Part shown: positions 39,701-49,273 of the stretch, one piece after another
How positions within the stretch are numbered: the first letter of the stretch is position 1
Layout of the letters: every line of letters starts with the position of its first letter
Assembly: GCA_018267705.1 (NCBI GenBank)
Contig: JAFDXX010000007.1
Location: forward strand, 124,001-188,000
Source: Bacteroidota bacterium
Lineage (GTDB): Bacteria; Bacteroidota; Bacteroidia; Chitinophagales; Chitinophagaceae
Length of the DNA stretch: 64,000 nt
Reading direction: 5' to 3'
Translations under genes and position numbers: made by a program
The notes under the pieces: model-generated
What the model saw: the letters and a program-made list of their open reading frames with translations, nothing else
What the model was told of the DNA's origin: nothing
Database searches by the model: none

Positions 39701-39952
39701 TTGTTCTTCAAATCCTACAAAAGAAAATTGTAGACCTTTAATTTTTTGAGGAACTTTAATTGAAAATGAACCAGAAGCATCTGTAACTGCAGTAGCCACA
39801 ACCTTTTTATTTGTAGCAATTGCATTAATTGTAACTCCATTTAACGAAGCTCCTTTGTCGTCAGTAACTGTACCTGTTACTGTTCGTGTTTGTGCATAGC
39901 TGCTTATTAGGCATAATAGCACAGCACAAAAACTGAGTAGTTTTTTTCTCAT
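36719..39952 (-). CDS. SusC/RagA-family TonB-linked outer-membrane transporter (pair 1)
   Basis: This 1077-residue receptor imports its nutrient with TonB energy. A signal peptide (about 1-20, ending SSYAQ) precedes a CarboxypepD_reg-like domain (about 22-105), the motif KNLDEIVVVGY, a plug domain (about 115-235, with PLYVVDGVPYF and DAAATAIYGSRGANGVIVITT), and a 22-strand barrel ending in an aromatic residue (GTKIKF). Its first 110 residues closely match those of the second SusC, while the rest diverges. It has its own promoter and a terminator separates it from pair 2. Confidence 0.96.
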   Translation of the reverse strand: MRKKLLSFCAVLLCLISSYAQTRTVTGTVTDDKGASLNGVTINAIATNKKVVATAVTDASGSFSIKVPQKIKGLQFSFVGFEEQMVSVENKSSITVHLSSTSKNLDEIVVVGYSKTTKEAFTGSAKTVSAAQITNKSVSNVSQALAGEVAGVTVVNTSGQPGSSATIRIRGLGSVNGNRDPLYVVDGVPYFGTLNSINPDEIANIVVLKDAAATAIYGSRGANGVIVITTKTGRGKKSFITVDAKFGTNNATLPRYDILTSPEEYIALSWEAMYNQGVILANPNPVNYANANLFSASGISPNNNMWNVATGADLIDPTTKTVKPGVTRKFDPERWQDYAFQPASRSEVNVQLGGGDAKSNYFTSFGYLQDIGYIINSDYKRLNGRVSINHEVKPWLSTIFNVNFSQGKTNNNGQASNSNSIFWFVDNIPSIYPLFLRDASGNKVPDPIFGGYQFDYGSTGRKFGSLTNAIADATYNTVTNTKNELTANTSVNIKFSNHLTLENRLGIQYYAQNFWSRNNKFYGSSASQNGYIGQTKYESANLNLLNMLHYTNSFNAHNIEVLAAHEATDYRFTTSSASGYNLVDNYSLELANAIVINPTSTSYTNTNKIESYFAQTNYNYQNTYYVSGTIRRDGSSRFTKGNTWGTFGSVGAGVVLSRLDYFKRWKSIPYLKLKASYGILGDQDGLSYYPGMTSISIGNLNNNPSFGVPVPGNPNLTWETSKTFQTGLEFRVGNFLEASIEYYIRNTDNLIFQRRVGISNGYALITVNDGQLRNSGIDFELTGHIIRKKDFYVDLGINGNHYTNKITKMPIDPSTGSPKVIDVQGNFAWSQGHSIYDYYIRNFAGVDPADGRSTWTVYYDDLNGNGTYDVGEGVANLDQFYSDNPSKKGTLLTGVTKTYSQATQYYVGKSAIPKVRGALNFKAGYKSFDISVQFLYSIGGYAYDGAYAGLMQNQIIGSNNWSTDIRRRWQKPGDITDVPRISNNATTDQNVTSASSRFITSASYLTLNNIRIGYSLPQSVLKRTGLFEEVSFFVAGDNLWLSSARKGFNPATAENGESDTYRYSPLSTITFGTKIKF

Positions 39953-39983
39953 AAGTTTTAGTGTTTTAGTTTTATCGAAACGG

Positions 39984-40015
39984 CAAATCTAAGTGTAGAC
40001 ACCTTAACAACCAAA
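39984..40015 (-). promoter_or_regulatory. Promoter of susCD pair 1
   Basis: On the minus strand, TTTG (40015-40012) lies 20 bases upstream of TAGATTTG (39991-39984), a full consensus match. The leader would be about 25 nt. Confidence 0.7.
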
Positions 40016-40197
40016 CCGTTAATGTAATTTTACCAATTGCTATTATTCATAAATTAAATAACATATATGCTATAAAATGTATTACATAATTCGTTTCTTG
40101 TTTTGCTATACTTATTTATTTGGTTGAAATAATACAATATTTATACTATAATCTGCCTTTATTTTAGCTATTGTTTTATAGCGTATTGAGCATAAAA

Positions 40198-40229
40198 TAA
40201 TAATGACTCGCTTTTGCGAGTCATTATTA
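40198..40229 (-). terminator. Terminator of susCD pair 2
   Basis: A 14-bp stem, TAATAATGACTCGC with loop TTTT on the plus strand, is followed on the minus strand by TTATTTTATG. It lies 22 bases after the susD stop codon. Confidence 0.85.
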
Positions 40230-40251
40230 CTATTGGTAGAATATTATTTTT

Positions 40252-41736
40252 TTAATTATCAGTCATTAAACTATTTAATGCTAATTCACTAGATGAAATT
40301 GGCCAAATATAACCAACATCAGTAGATGCTTTAGAAGGTGCAGTTCCCTTAGCAGGAATTGTTTGTAACAATCTCATTAAATCATTAACACGCAAACCTT
40401 CACCCAAAAATTCAATTCTTCTTTCATTTAAAATTGCATTTACTAAAGCTGTTGAAGTAGCAAAACTTCCGGTAGTATATGTTGTTGAAGCATCTGATCT
40501 GTTTCTTACAGCATTTAATAATGCCACAGCTTGTGCATCAACAGTATTAAGACTTCTTACTCTTGCTTCAGCTAAATTCAATAAAACTTCTGAATATCTG
40601 ATAACAGGAATATAATCAGTATAAGGGTTACCGGTTGGAAATTTAATAGACCAATTTTTTAAAGTAGCACCACTACCTGATTGTTTGATAAATAATCTGC
40701 GTTTGTCGGTAGATGTCCAACCCGCATCTGCAATAATACCTGAGGCATTTAAAGAATATTCTCCATTACCTGTACCACCATTTGTAGCAGTTGGTGAAAA
40801 ATAATAGCCTACTTGATTTTGAGTACCGGGGTAATCACCAGAAGTAGTAGTCATTGGCATTGAGAAAATTGATTCTGTAGTTGTATAAGGTGCAACAAAT
40901 ACATTACCAATATTTGCTTGCAATGCATGAGCAACACCTGATGTAGCAGAAAAAGGTGCTGTTGTTTGACCTACAATTTTATTGGCTTCAGTAATTACAC
41001 TTGCATAATTCTGCATACTTAAATATACTCTTGTTTTCAAAGCAATAGCCGTATTGCGGTGAGCACGTGTAGTATTATTGTAAGCAGAAGAGTAAGTTAA
41101 AGGCAATCCTGTTTCAGCATCATTTAAATCAGCTAAAATCTGGGTATAAACTTGAGCTACTGTACTTCTTGCCAAGTTAGAATAACCCGAACCTTTAATG
41201 CCTGTTAAACGAAGAGGCACGCCTGGTTTAGAGCCGCTACCATCGGCATAGGGGCGAGCATAGAATTGTAATAAAGAATAATAAGACAATGCCCGTATTA
41301 GTTTAGCTTCTGCAATATAATTTGCTGCTAATGCTGCACCGGATACGGTAGTACCGCCACTATTCATACCATCAATAAATACATTACAACAATTAATTGT
41401 GTAATATGCTTGTGCCCACAAACCTGTTACAGCGGTTGCACTGTTGGTACAGTTTTCTGCCCAAACATCGGAGCCAGTAACTAAATTTGAAGTTTCATTA
41501 ATAAAGTCTTCTCCCTTAATATCACCATAAATAACATATCTGCCTCCGTAAAATGCTCCGCTTTTTAAAGCACCATATAATGATAATACTTGTGATTGAA
41601 TTCTACCTAATGTACTGAAAGCAGATGCATCAGATATTGAGGTTTGTGGTGAAGGATTTAACAAATCGCGTTGACATGCAGAGAATCCTAACATTCCCAA
41701 TAATGCAACTGATGAATATTTTATAATCTTTTTCAT
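40252..41736 (-). CDS. SusD/RagB-family nutrient-binding lipoprotein (pair 2)
   Basis: A 494-residue lipoprotein with Cys21 in GFSACQRD. The SusD fold is shown by AEAKLIRALSYYSLLQFYARPYADG in the N-terminal TPR-like part, and by VIRYSEVLLNLAEARVRSL and NERRIEFLGEGLRVNDLMRL in the C-terminal part. It is only distantly related to the SusD of pair 1, so the two pairs probably bind different ligands. It follows its SusC partner by 25 bases. Confidence 0.95.
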   Translation of the reverse strand: MKKIIKYSSVALLGMLGFSACQRDLLNPSPQTSISDASAFSTLGRIQSQVLSLYGALKSGAFYGGRYVIYGDIKGEDFINETSNLVTGSDVWAENCTNSATAVTGLWAQAYYTINCCNVFIDGMNSGGTTVSGAALAANYIAEAKLIRALSYYSLLQFYARPYADGSGSKPGVPLRLTGIKGSGYSNLARSTVAQVYTQILADLNDAETGLPLTYSSAYNNTTRAHRNTAIALKTRVYLSMQNYASVITEANKIVGQTTAPFSATSGVAHALQANIGNVFVAPYTTTESIFSMPMTTTSGDYPGTQNQVGYYFSPTATNGGTGNGEYSLNASGIIADAGWTSTDKRRLFIKQSGSGATLKNWSIKFPTGNPYTDYIPVIRYSEVLLNLAEARVRSLNTVDAQAVALLNAVRNRSDASTTYTTGSFATSTALVNAILNERRIEFLGEGLRVNDLMRLLQTIPAKGTAPSKASTDVGYIWPISSSELALNSLMTDN

Positions 41737-41761
41737 TTTGTTCTTTTTTATGATTCAAAAA

Positions 41762-44700
41762 TTAAAATCCAACATTTAATCCAACTGTAAATGTTCTTGC
41801 ATTGGCTCCTGTATTTCTATCTACACCTTGAGCCTGTGTTGAATTTCCATTAGATGAAACTTCAGGATCAGGACCCGGATATTTTGTTATAATAGCCAAG
41901 TTGTTGCCTGACACATAAAGCCTAATGCTATTTAATTTAGCTTTATCTAACACGCTTTTAGGCAAGCTGTAACTTAATGTTAATGATTTTAATTTAACAA
42001 AATCACCTTTAAATACATTTATATCCAATGGCATTGCAGAGCCGTTAGATACGTTATCTCCATATACGGGTCTTGCATATTTTTTACCTGCATCTCCACT
42101 TTGTACCCAAGCATCAGTTAACACATCAGTAGAGTTATTCCACCAACGTTGATCATGTAAACCGGCATTAGATCCGTAATAAATATAAAATCCGGTTTGA
42201 TATGTAAGTAATGCACTAAGTTCAAAGTTTTTAAACCTAAAATCATTTTGCCAACCACCAACAGTTTTGGGAATTGAATTGGCATACATTACAGCATCTG
42301 CTGCTTGCGTAATAGCAGTACCGCCTGTTGGGCTTATATATTTTGTTTTACCGTCTGCTGTGGTTGAGTAATTATATAAAGCCGGAACTTGAGAAGCAAC
42401 TGTATAAGAATAATAAACAGGGGTGCCTGCTGAATTTAAGAAAATTCTTTTACCTGTTGAAGGATCAACCCCTCCAGTTCTAACAGCCCAAATATAACCG
42501 ATTGAATAACCGGGCATGGTTTGGTTAGCAGTTTCCAGTCCAGCAGTAGATGTTTGAATATTTGATAAACCAGGAGCTAAAGCTGTAACCATATTGGTAT
42601 TATAGCTGTAATTAAAGGTACTTCTCCATGAGAAATTTTTCTTATCTACAATAAGTGAACTTAATTGTAATTCAACACCTCTGTTATACATTGTACCAAC
42701 ATTTTGAAGAATAGTACTTGGTAAACCGGCTGAAGGTGATTGAGGAACACTTAAAATTAAGTTATCAATATTATTGTTATAATAAGTAAATTCTCCTGTT
42801 ATTTTATCATGTAACAATCCGAATGATAAACCAACATTAGTTTGTTGGCTTGTTTCCCATTGTAGTTTATTATTTCCTACTGAACTAAACCCTAATGTTG
42901 AAGTTCCTCCGTATAAGCCTGAAGCAAATGTTGAGAATGGAGAGTAATCTCCAATACCACTAATATTACCTACTTTACCTAAACCACCTTTTAACCTTGC
43001 ACTACTAAAAATTTTATCAATTCCCATTGATTGCCAAAATTTTTCTTTAGAAATTTCCCATGCTATAGAAGCACCCCAGAAAGTTCCTTTTTTCACTCCT
43101 AAACCAGAGTATTCATCTTGACGAACATTGCCCGATAAGAAATATTTGCCTTTATAATTATAATTTACTCTTCCAAAGCTTGATAACAAATAATTTTCTC
43201 CATACGCTTGGCCTGTAGAGTTATTAGTTGTCCAACCAGCTTGAATTAAATTATAAGCAGGATCTGATAAAGTTTGACGATTAATTCCAAACCCAAGTGT
43301 AGTGTTTCTTTGTTGTTCATTACCAACTAAAATATTAACAGAGTGATCTCCAAATTTTTGATCATAGGTAGCGGTATTAGTCCATAGCCATCTTTTATAA
43401 TTTGTTTGCCATGCAGATGCATAACCACCATAGCTATATCCATCACCACCAACAGGAGTCCAAAATAAATCATTCGAAACAAATAAATAATCAATACCAT
43501 ATTGAGATTTTAATGTTATTGATTTTATAGGTTTGAATTGCAAATAAGCACTTGATTGAATATGGTTATTCTCACTGTTTGAACGATTTAAATCTAATGC
43601 TACAACAGGGTTAAAATAAGAAATAGTTGAAAGTACTCCAATATTAGAACTACCAATTGCAGAACCGTTTGTATTATATGAACCATCATTTTTATAAGGA
43701 GCAATAATTGGTGGTAATACAAAGGCCAAACGTCCTAAACCTCCGGTATTAAATGCTTCTCCGTTTAATGAACCTGATGAGGTAGCTGCTTTATTTTGTT
43801 CATTTGAGTAGCTTACCTTACCGCCTATTGTAAACTTGTTATTAATTCTGCTATCAACATTCAACAAAACATTTAATCTATTAAAATCATTTTTCTTAAT
43901 AATACCTTGTTGGGCTGTATAGCCTACAGATAAGTAATATGTAGTATTATCATTTCCACCAGAAACATTGATGTTATGGCTGTTAGACATAGCTTGACGA
44001 TATATATAATCAGACCATCTTGTATCAACAATTTTTCCGCTTGCATCTGTAGTTGTTGCGTAAGTAATTGGAGTTGGTGCACCCGTAGTTGCTAAGGCTA
44101 AATAATTGTTTACTGCTGATGTTTTAAATGACATGTATTGTGCAGTATTTAATACAGATGGTAACCTTGTTGCCTGAGCCCAACCAAACCAAGCATCATA
44201 AGTTACTTTAGTTTTACCGGCTTTACCCTTTTTTGTAGTAATAAACACAACGCCATTTGCAGCACGGCTACCATAAATAGCTGTTGCAGCAGCATCTTTT
44301 GCAATATCAATACTTTCAATATCATGTGGATTAATACTTGCCAAAGCATTTCCTGCAGCATTGGTGCCACTATAGTCTCCTGTAAATGTAGGCACTCCAT
44401 CAACTACCACTAAAGGATAAGAACTCAATGAAATTGAATTGGTACCTCTAATTCTAAAAACCGGCGGTGTATTTAATACGCCTGCTGGAGTAGTAATTTG
44501 AACACCTGTTGCTTTACCGGCTAATGCTTGTTCAAAACTTTGAACCGGTTTGTCTGCAACTTCACTGCCTTTAATAGTAGAAACGCTACCGGTATTTTCT
44601 TTTTTCTTTTGCATTCCGTAACCTACAACCACTACCTCATCTAAGTTTTTTGAGGAAGATGAAAGTTTTACAGAAATTGTGTTTTTACCCTCAACAGAAA

Positions 44701-44955
44701 CTATCTGTTCTTCAAATCCTACAAAAGAAAACTGAAGGCCTCTGATTTTTTGAGGAATTTTAATTAAAAAAGAACCCGAAGCATTGGTAACTGCAGTAGC
44801 TACAATTTTTCTGTCTGTAGCAATTGCATTAACGGTAACTCCATTTAACGAAGCTCCCTTATCGTCAGTAACTGTACCTGTTACTGTTGTGTTTGTGCAT
44901 AGCTGCTTATTAGGCAAAATAGCATAGCACAAAAACTGAGTAGTTTTTTTCTCAT
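41762..44955 (-). CDS. SusC/RagA-family transporter (pair 2), signal peptide frameshifted
   Basis: An outer-membrane SusC-like receptor with a CarboxypepD_reg-like domain, the motif KNLDEVVVVGYG, a plug domain (YPLVVVDGVPTF; DAAATAIYGSRAANG) and a barrel ending FTVGLNVGF. The natural start is the ATG at 44955, which opens a normal signal peptide almost identical to that of pair 1, but that frame meets TAA at 44881-44883 after 24 residues. One base present in the pair 1 gene (CACGAACAG) is missing here (CACAACAG, between 44888 and 44889), so the long frame continues out of phase. The only ATG in the long frame (44962) gives no signal peptide. As written the protein would not be exported. This is a real frameshift, a phase-variable state or a sequence error. 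Confidence 0.85.
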
Positions 44956-45069
44956 AATGCATTTTTTGGTTAGTTAATCTCGATTTATAAATGACACAAA
45001 ATAGCTAAAAAAGTTGCATAAAACGCAATATGAAAAGGTTTTTAAATTAAAATATGCTTAAAATAAATG

Positions 45070-47394
45070 TTAGTTTCTTTTTTTAGCAGCAATAAAATTT
45101 ATAAGAACGGGCAACAACAATAAATTGGTAATAGTTCCTACAATTAGGGTTAAAGAAGTTAGCCAGCCCAAAGCAAATGTTCCGCCAAAACTACTAAAGC
45201 AAAAAATTGCAAAGCCTGCTATTAAAACCAAAGATGTATAAATAATACTAATGCCAGTGTGTTTTATTGTTTGCGATAGATTGAATTGAGCAGTATGTTT
45301 GTTAGCATCTGTTTCTTGTTTATAATTTACCAGAAATCTAATTGTTACATCAATTACAATACCAAGTGTTACGCTAAAAACCAATACAGTTGAGGGTTTT
45401 AAACTAATACCACACCAACCCATTACTCCGGCAGTAATAACCAATGGAATAATATTTGGAATTAAAGAGCAGAATAAAATTTTTACCGAACGGAATAAAA
45501 ACAACATACACAATGCAATGAGTGAAAAAGCCCATATTATACTTTCTTTTAATCCGTTTATTATAAAAGAGGAGCCTTCTAAAAAGGTAACACTACTTCC
45601 TGTAAAAGTTACTTTGTAGTTTGCCGTATCAAAAATTTCTTTTGCTTTCTGTTCAATATCATTTAAGAGAATGGGCAATTTTTTGCTGCCAATATCTTTC
45701 ATGTTTACGCTTATTCTTGCCGTTTGATAATTGCTATCTATAAAATTGCTCATTAATTTTGTTAGGGCTGTTTTTTCAGATGGTTTTTTATTTTTATTTT
45801 GAAGATAACTACCCATTAATGCCATATCAAAATCTGTAGGTACGCTATAGTTGGCACTATCTCCATCAAAAAATGCTTGTCGTGCAAATTTTAATCCTTC
45901 AACTAATGATAGTGGTTTTGCCGTTTCCGGTTTTGTTGCTAAGTATGCAGATAATTCATCCATTTTTTGCATAGGAGTAGTTGAACGTTTTAATGCTCCT
46001 TTCTTTTTAGCTTCAACAATTATTTCTAAAGGCATTACACCTTTAAAATTTGTTTCAAACCATTTTAAATCGGTATAAATTTTATCTTGTTTTGGTAAAT
46101 CATCAACAATAAATCCTTCACTTTTTAATTTAAAAATTCCTGATACTGCAAATGCAGTTATAGCTATGGTGCCTACCCAAATCCATTTTGAATGATGAAA
46201 TACCCATTTTTCAATATTCAATAAAGATTTTTCTAATATTTTATTTTCTAAATATTTTGTATGTTTTGTTTTAGGTGCAGGTAAATAACTTAATACAACC
46301 GGAATAAAAATTAGCGATATAAAAAACAAAGCCATAATATTTATACCACTAACCAAACCAAACTCTTTTAATAAATTACTGTGTGTAAACGCAAATACAA
46401 TAAAACCAATAGCTGCAGCAATATTGCAAAACAATGTTACAATACCCATTTTACCAATCATGTTTATAATAGCATTTTCTTTATTATTGGTTTCTTTAAA
46501 AGAAGTATGATATTTATTTAAGAAATAAATGCAATTAGGAATTCCGATTACTACAATTAAAATTGGAATTAAAGCAGTAAGTATAGTTATTTTATAATCA
46601 AGCAAAACCATTGTACCCAAGCACCACACAACACCAATACCTACAACAATTAAACTCATTACAGTTGCACTAAATGAGCGAAAAAAAATAAATAAAGTAA
46701 TAGCACTTAATAAAAAAGAAGCTATTAAAAATAAATTTAATTCGTTTTTAATACGATTGGCAACTGTTGTTCGTATATAAGGAAGTCCGCTTATATGTGT
46801 TTGTATTTTTGTAGAAGTTTCAAAGGCCGTTACCTCTTTCATTATATCATCAATTAATCTTGTACGTGCTTTACTGTTAATGGTATCTTTATTTACAGTA
46901 ACACCTATTAAATAGGCATTTGAAGCAGCATTGTATAAAATACCTTTATAAAAGGGAAGTGATTGAAAAGTATTTTTATCGCTATCTAAAATTGCTTGAG
47001 ATGCATACGGGTAATGAAATATTTTTTGAGGAACAAATTGTTGTAAAGCAGAATCTTTAACTAAAGTAACTGCCTCGGGTATGCTTAATACATCTTGTAC
47101 ATCTTGTACCTTTTTTAAATTTTTATGCAGCTTACCAACGGCATTAAAAAAATCTACTGTAAAAAAACTATCAGATGTAATACCAATTACTAATGTGGTG
47201 CCATCTCCGCCAAATTTTTTTAAGAATTTTTGATAATCAATATATTTTTCATTATTGGTAGGAATAGCTCTTGTAAAATCATAACCCATTTGCACTTTAC
47301 TTGCCTTATAACCCATAAAGGCAGTTACGGCAACCAAAATAATTAATAATAAAATTCTGTTTTTTAAAATTGCTTTTCCTAAACTATACCACAT
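45070..47394 (-). CDS. MMPL/RND-family transporter
   Basis: A 774-residue membrane protein with the RND layout: one N-terminal helix, a large periplasmic loop, a block of five to six helices (about 215-370), a second periplasmic loop, and a final block (about 630-770). VMSLIVVGIGVVWCLGTMVL lies in the sterol-sensing/MMPL domain. Relatives export lipids or hydrophobic compounds; some are linked to hopanoids. The cargo is unknown. It lies 107 bases after the second SusC start, so the two are separate units. Confidence 0.88.
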   Translation of the reverse strand: MWYSLGKAILKNRILLLIILVAVTAFMGYKASKVQMGYDFTRAIPTNNEKYIDYQKFLKKFGGDGTTLVIGITSDSFFTVDFFNAVGKLHKNLKKVQDVQDVLSIPEAVTLVKDSALQQFVPQKIFHYPYASQAILDSDKNTFQSLPFYKGILYNAASNAYLIGVTVNKDTINSKARTRLIDDIMKEVTAFETSTKIQTHISGLPYIRTTVANRIKNELNLFLIASFLLSAITLFIFFRSFSATVMSLIVVGIGVVWCLGTMVLLDYKITILTALIPILIVVIGIPNCIYFLNKYHTSFKETNNKENAIINMIGKMGIVTLFCNIAAAIGFIVFAFTHSNLLKEFGLVSGINIMALFFISLIFIPVVLSYLPAPKTKHTKYLENKILEKSLLNIEKWVFHHSKWIWVGTIAITAFAVSGIFKLKSEGFIVDDLPKQDKIYTDLKWFETNFKGVMPLEIIVEAKKKGALKRSTTPMQKMDELSAYLATKPETAKPLSLVEGLKFARQAFFDGDSANYSVPTDFDMALMGSYLQNKNKKPSEKTALTKLMSNFIDSNYQTARISVNMKDIGSKKLPILLNDIEQKAKEIFDTANYKVTFTGSSVTFLEGSSFIINGLKESIIWAFSLIALCMLFLFRSVKILFCSLIPNIIPLVITAGVMGWCGISLKPSTVLVFSVTLGIVIDVTIRFLVNYKQETDANKHTAQFNLSQTIKHTGISIIYTSLVLIAGFAIFCFSSFGGTFALGWLTSLTLIVGTITNLLLLPVLINFIAAKKRN

Positions 47395-47543
47395 AATAAT
47401 ATTTAAAGCGGCAAAGAAATGAATTATTATAATGAGTTAGTATTATTGTTTTTATAAACTTTTTACAAAGTTGTTATATTGTAATAATGTTTAATAAGAT
47501 AGTTCCGAATATAAAACAGATAGTATTTTATTTGAAGTATGTA

Positions 47544-48578
47544 TTAAAGCAAATGTGGTTTAGCTTCTGTTTGCCCTGCATGTGTTACAATAACATATTC
47601 GGGTTTAAATGCTTTTAAATTATTTGCACCGCCGTAAGATAATGCAGATCGAACCCCATCTAATAATCCTTCTACTACAAATTTCACTCCTCCTTTAAAT
47701 GGTATTACTGTACTTTCTCCTTCTACATTTCTTTGCTCTTGTCCATGTACGGTTTTTGTTTCTAAAGAAGCTGCTCCTCTGTAACGTTTATACAATCCAT
47801 TAGGTTTTTCTATAATTTGTCCGGGTGCTTCTTTTGTTCCTGCAATTAATGAGCCTAGCATTACACTGCTTGCTCCTAATGCTAATGCTTTTGCAATATC
47901 TCCACTTGCTCTTATCCCTCCATCTGCCATTACGGGAATAGATGTTATAGCTAAAATATTTTCTAAACAAGTTACATTAGGCACACCAAAACCTGTTTTA
48001 ATTCTTGTGGTACAAAGCGATCCTCCACCCACTCCTACACGCAAACCATCTGCACCCCAAGCTTCTAAATCTTTGGCTGCGGCTGCACTTGCAATATTTC
48101 CGGCAATAATATCTATATGCGCAGGCAATAGTTTTTTTAAATGGTTAATAGCGGTTTTTACATTTTCATGATGCCCATGTGCTACATCAATTAAAATAAT
48201 ATTTGCCCCTGCTTTAACTAATTCAGCAGCACGTTCTGCGTAATCTCCATTGGCACCAACAGCTGCCATTACAGGAATTGTTGTATTACTATTATTTTTA
48301 ATAAATAAATCGGCAGCAGCTTTAGCAACTATGGATACTTCATGTAATTGATGTTGTACACTCATAAATCTATGAATACAACCAACGCCGCCAATTTCGG
48401 CTAATGCAACTGCCATTTCGCTTTCGCAAACCGTATCCATACAAGACGCTACTAAAGGAATTTGTATGCTGTACCGTTTAGTAACTTTAGTAGAGAGATC
48501 AATATTTTTTCTTGAAGTAACGGTTGAATAAGAAGGTACTAATTGAATATCATCGTAAGTTAAAGCTTGTTTGTTCAT
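47544..48578 (-). CDS. GMP reductase / IMP dehydrogenase-family enzyme
   Basis: A 344-residue TIM-barrel protein of the IMPDH/GMPR family without CBS domains. The catalytic loop carries Cys189 in GGGSLCTTRIKTGFG, and the phosphate-binding part has MADGGIRASGDIAKALALGAS. The flap region reads EGESTVIPFKGGV, closer to the GMP reductase pattern than to IMPDH, which usually has an Arg-Tyr pair there. GMP reductase turns GMP to IMP with NADPH; IMPDH runs IMP to XMP. I favour GMP reductase (guaC) but cannot exclude a short IMPDH. Confidence 0.8.
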   Translation of the reverse strand: MNKQALTYDDIQLVPSYSTVTSRKNIDLSTKVTKRYSIQIPLVASCMDTVCESEMAVALAEIGGVGCIHRFMSVQHQLHEVSIVAKAAADLFIKNNSNTTIPVMAAVGANGDYAERAAELVKAGANIILIDVAHGHHENVKTAINHLKKLLPAHIDIIAGNIASAAAAKDLEAWGADGLRVGVGGGSLCTTRIKTGFGVPNVTCLENILAITSIPVMADGGIRASGDIAKALALGASSVMLGSLIAGTKEAPGQIIEKPNGLYKRYRGAASLETKTVHGQEQRNVEGESTVIPFKGGVKFVVEGLLDGVRSALSYGGANNLKAFKPEYVIVTHAGQTEAKPHLL

Positions 48579-48651
48579 AATTGATGAATGCTTTTGTCTT
48601 CTTTATTATATTATTTTTATTTTAGATTAATTGCTTAATTTATTTTTGAAA

Positions 48652-49230
48652 TTATTTCCCGAATGCTGCCAAATTACTGCTGAAAATTTTAACAGCAATG
48701 GCTAATAATATTACCCCAAAGAATTTTCTTACTGCCGAAAGCCCTGATTTGCCAAGTGCATGCTCAACCCAAGTTAAAGATTTTAAAACAACATAAATTA
48801 CAATAAGGTTTATTAAGATACCAATTAAAATATACATATCATCATACACTGCTTTTAACGACATTACGGTAGTTAAAGTACCGCTACCTGCAATTACCGG
48901 AAATGCAATGGGAACAACGGTTCCCGAAGGAGCATCTTTTTCGCTTTTAAAAATTTCGTGCCCTAAAACCATTTCTAATCCTAATAAAAAAATTACTATT
49001 GAACCTCCTACTGCAAATGAATGAACATCTAATCCTAATATTTTTAAAAATGTTTTTCCAAAGTATAAAAACAATATCATTAATGCACCTGAAACTAAAG
49101 TGGCCTGCATACTGCGTATGCCTCCTAATTTTGTTTTTAAAGAAATGAGCAACGGAATAGAGCCAACAATATCTATTACTGCAAATAAGGTAAACATTAC
49201 TGTAAGCAGGTTATTGATGTTAAAATCCAT
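48652..49230 (-). CDS. MarC-family integral membrane protein
   Basis: A 192-residue protein with six predicted membrane helices and the family pattern FAVIDIVGSIPLLISL near the N-terminus, then VPIAFPVIAGSGTLTTVMSL. MarC proteins have no established biochemical function. The start follows from the hydrophobic N-terminus MDFNINNLLTVMF. It lies between the GH3 fusion gene and the GMP reductase-like gene, with gaps of 43 and 73 bases. Confidence 0.9.
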   Translation of the reverse strand: MDFNINNLLTVMFTLFAVIDIVGSIPLLISLKTKLGGIRSMQATLVSGALMILFLYFGKTFLKILGLDVHSFAVGGSIVIFLLGLEMVLGHEIFKSEKDAPSGTVVPIAFPVIAGSGTLTTVMSLKAVYDDMYILIGILINLIVIYVVLKSLTWVEHALGKSGLSAVRKFFGVILLAIAVKIFSSNLAAFGK

Positions 49231-49273
49231 AAGCAGTATTTAAGCAATAAAGTTAATTGCTATTTGTAAAAAA

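Noticed and set aside
44203..44403. 66-codon frame within the second SusC gene
   Set aside because: It lies wholly inside the plug-domain coding sequence in another frame.
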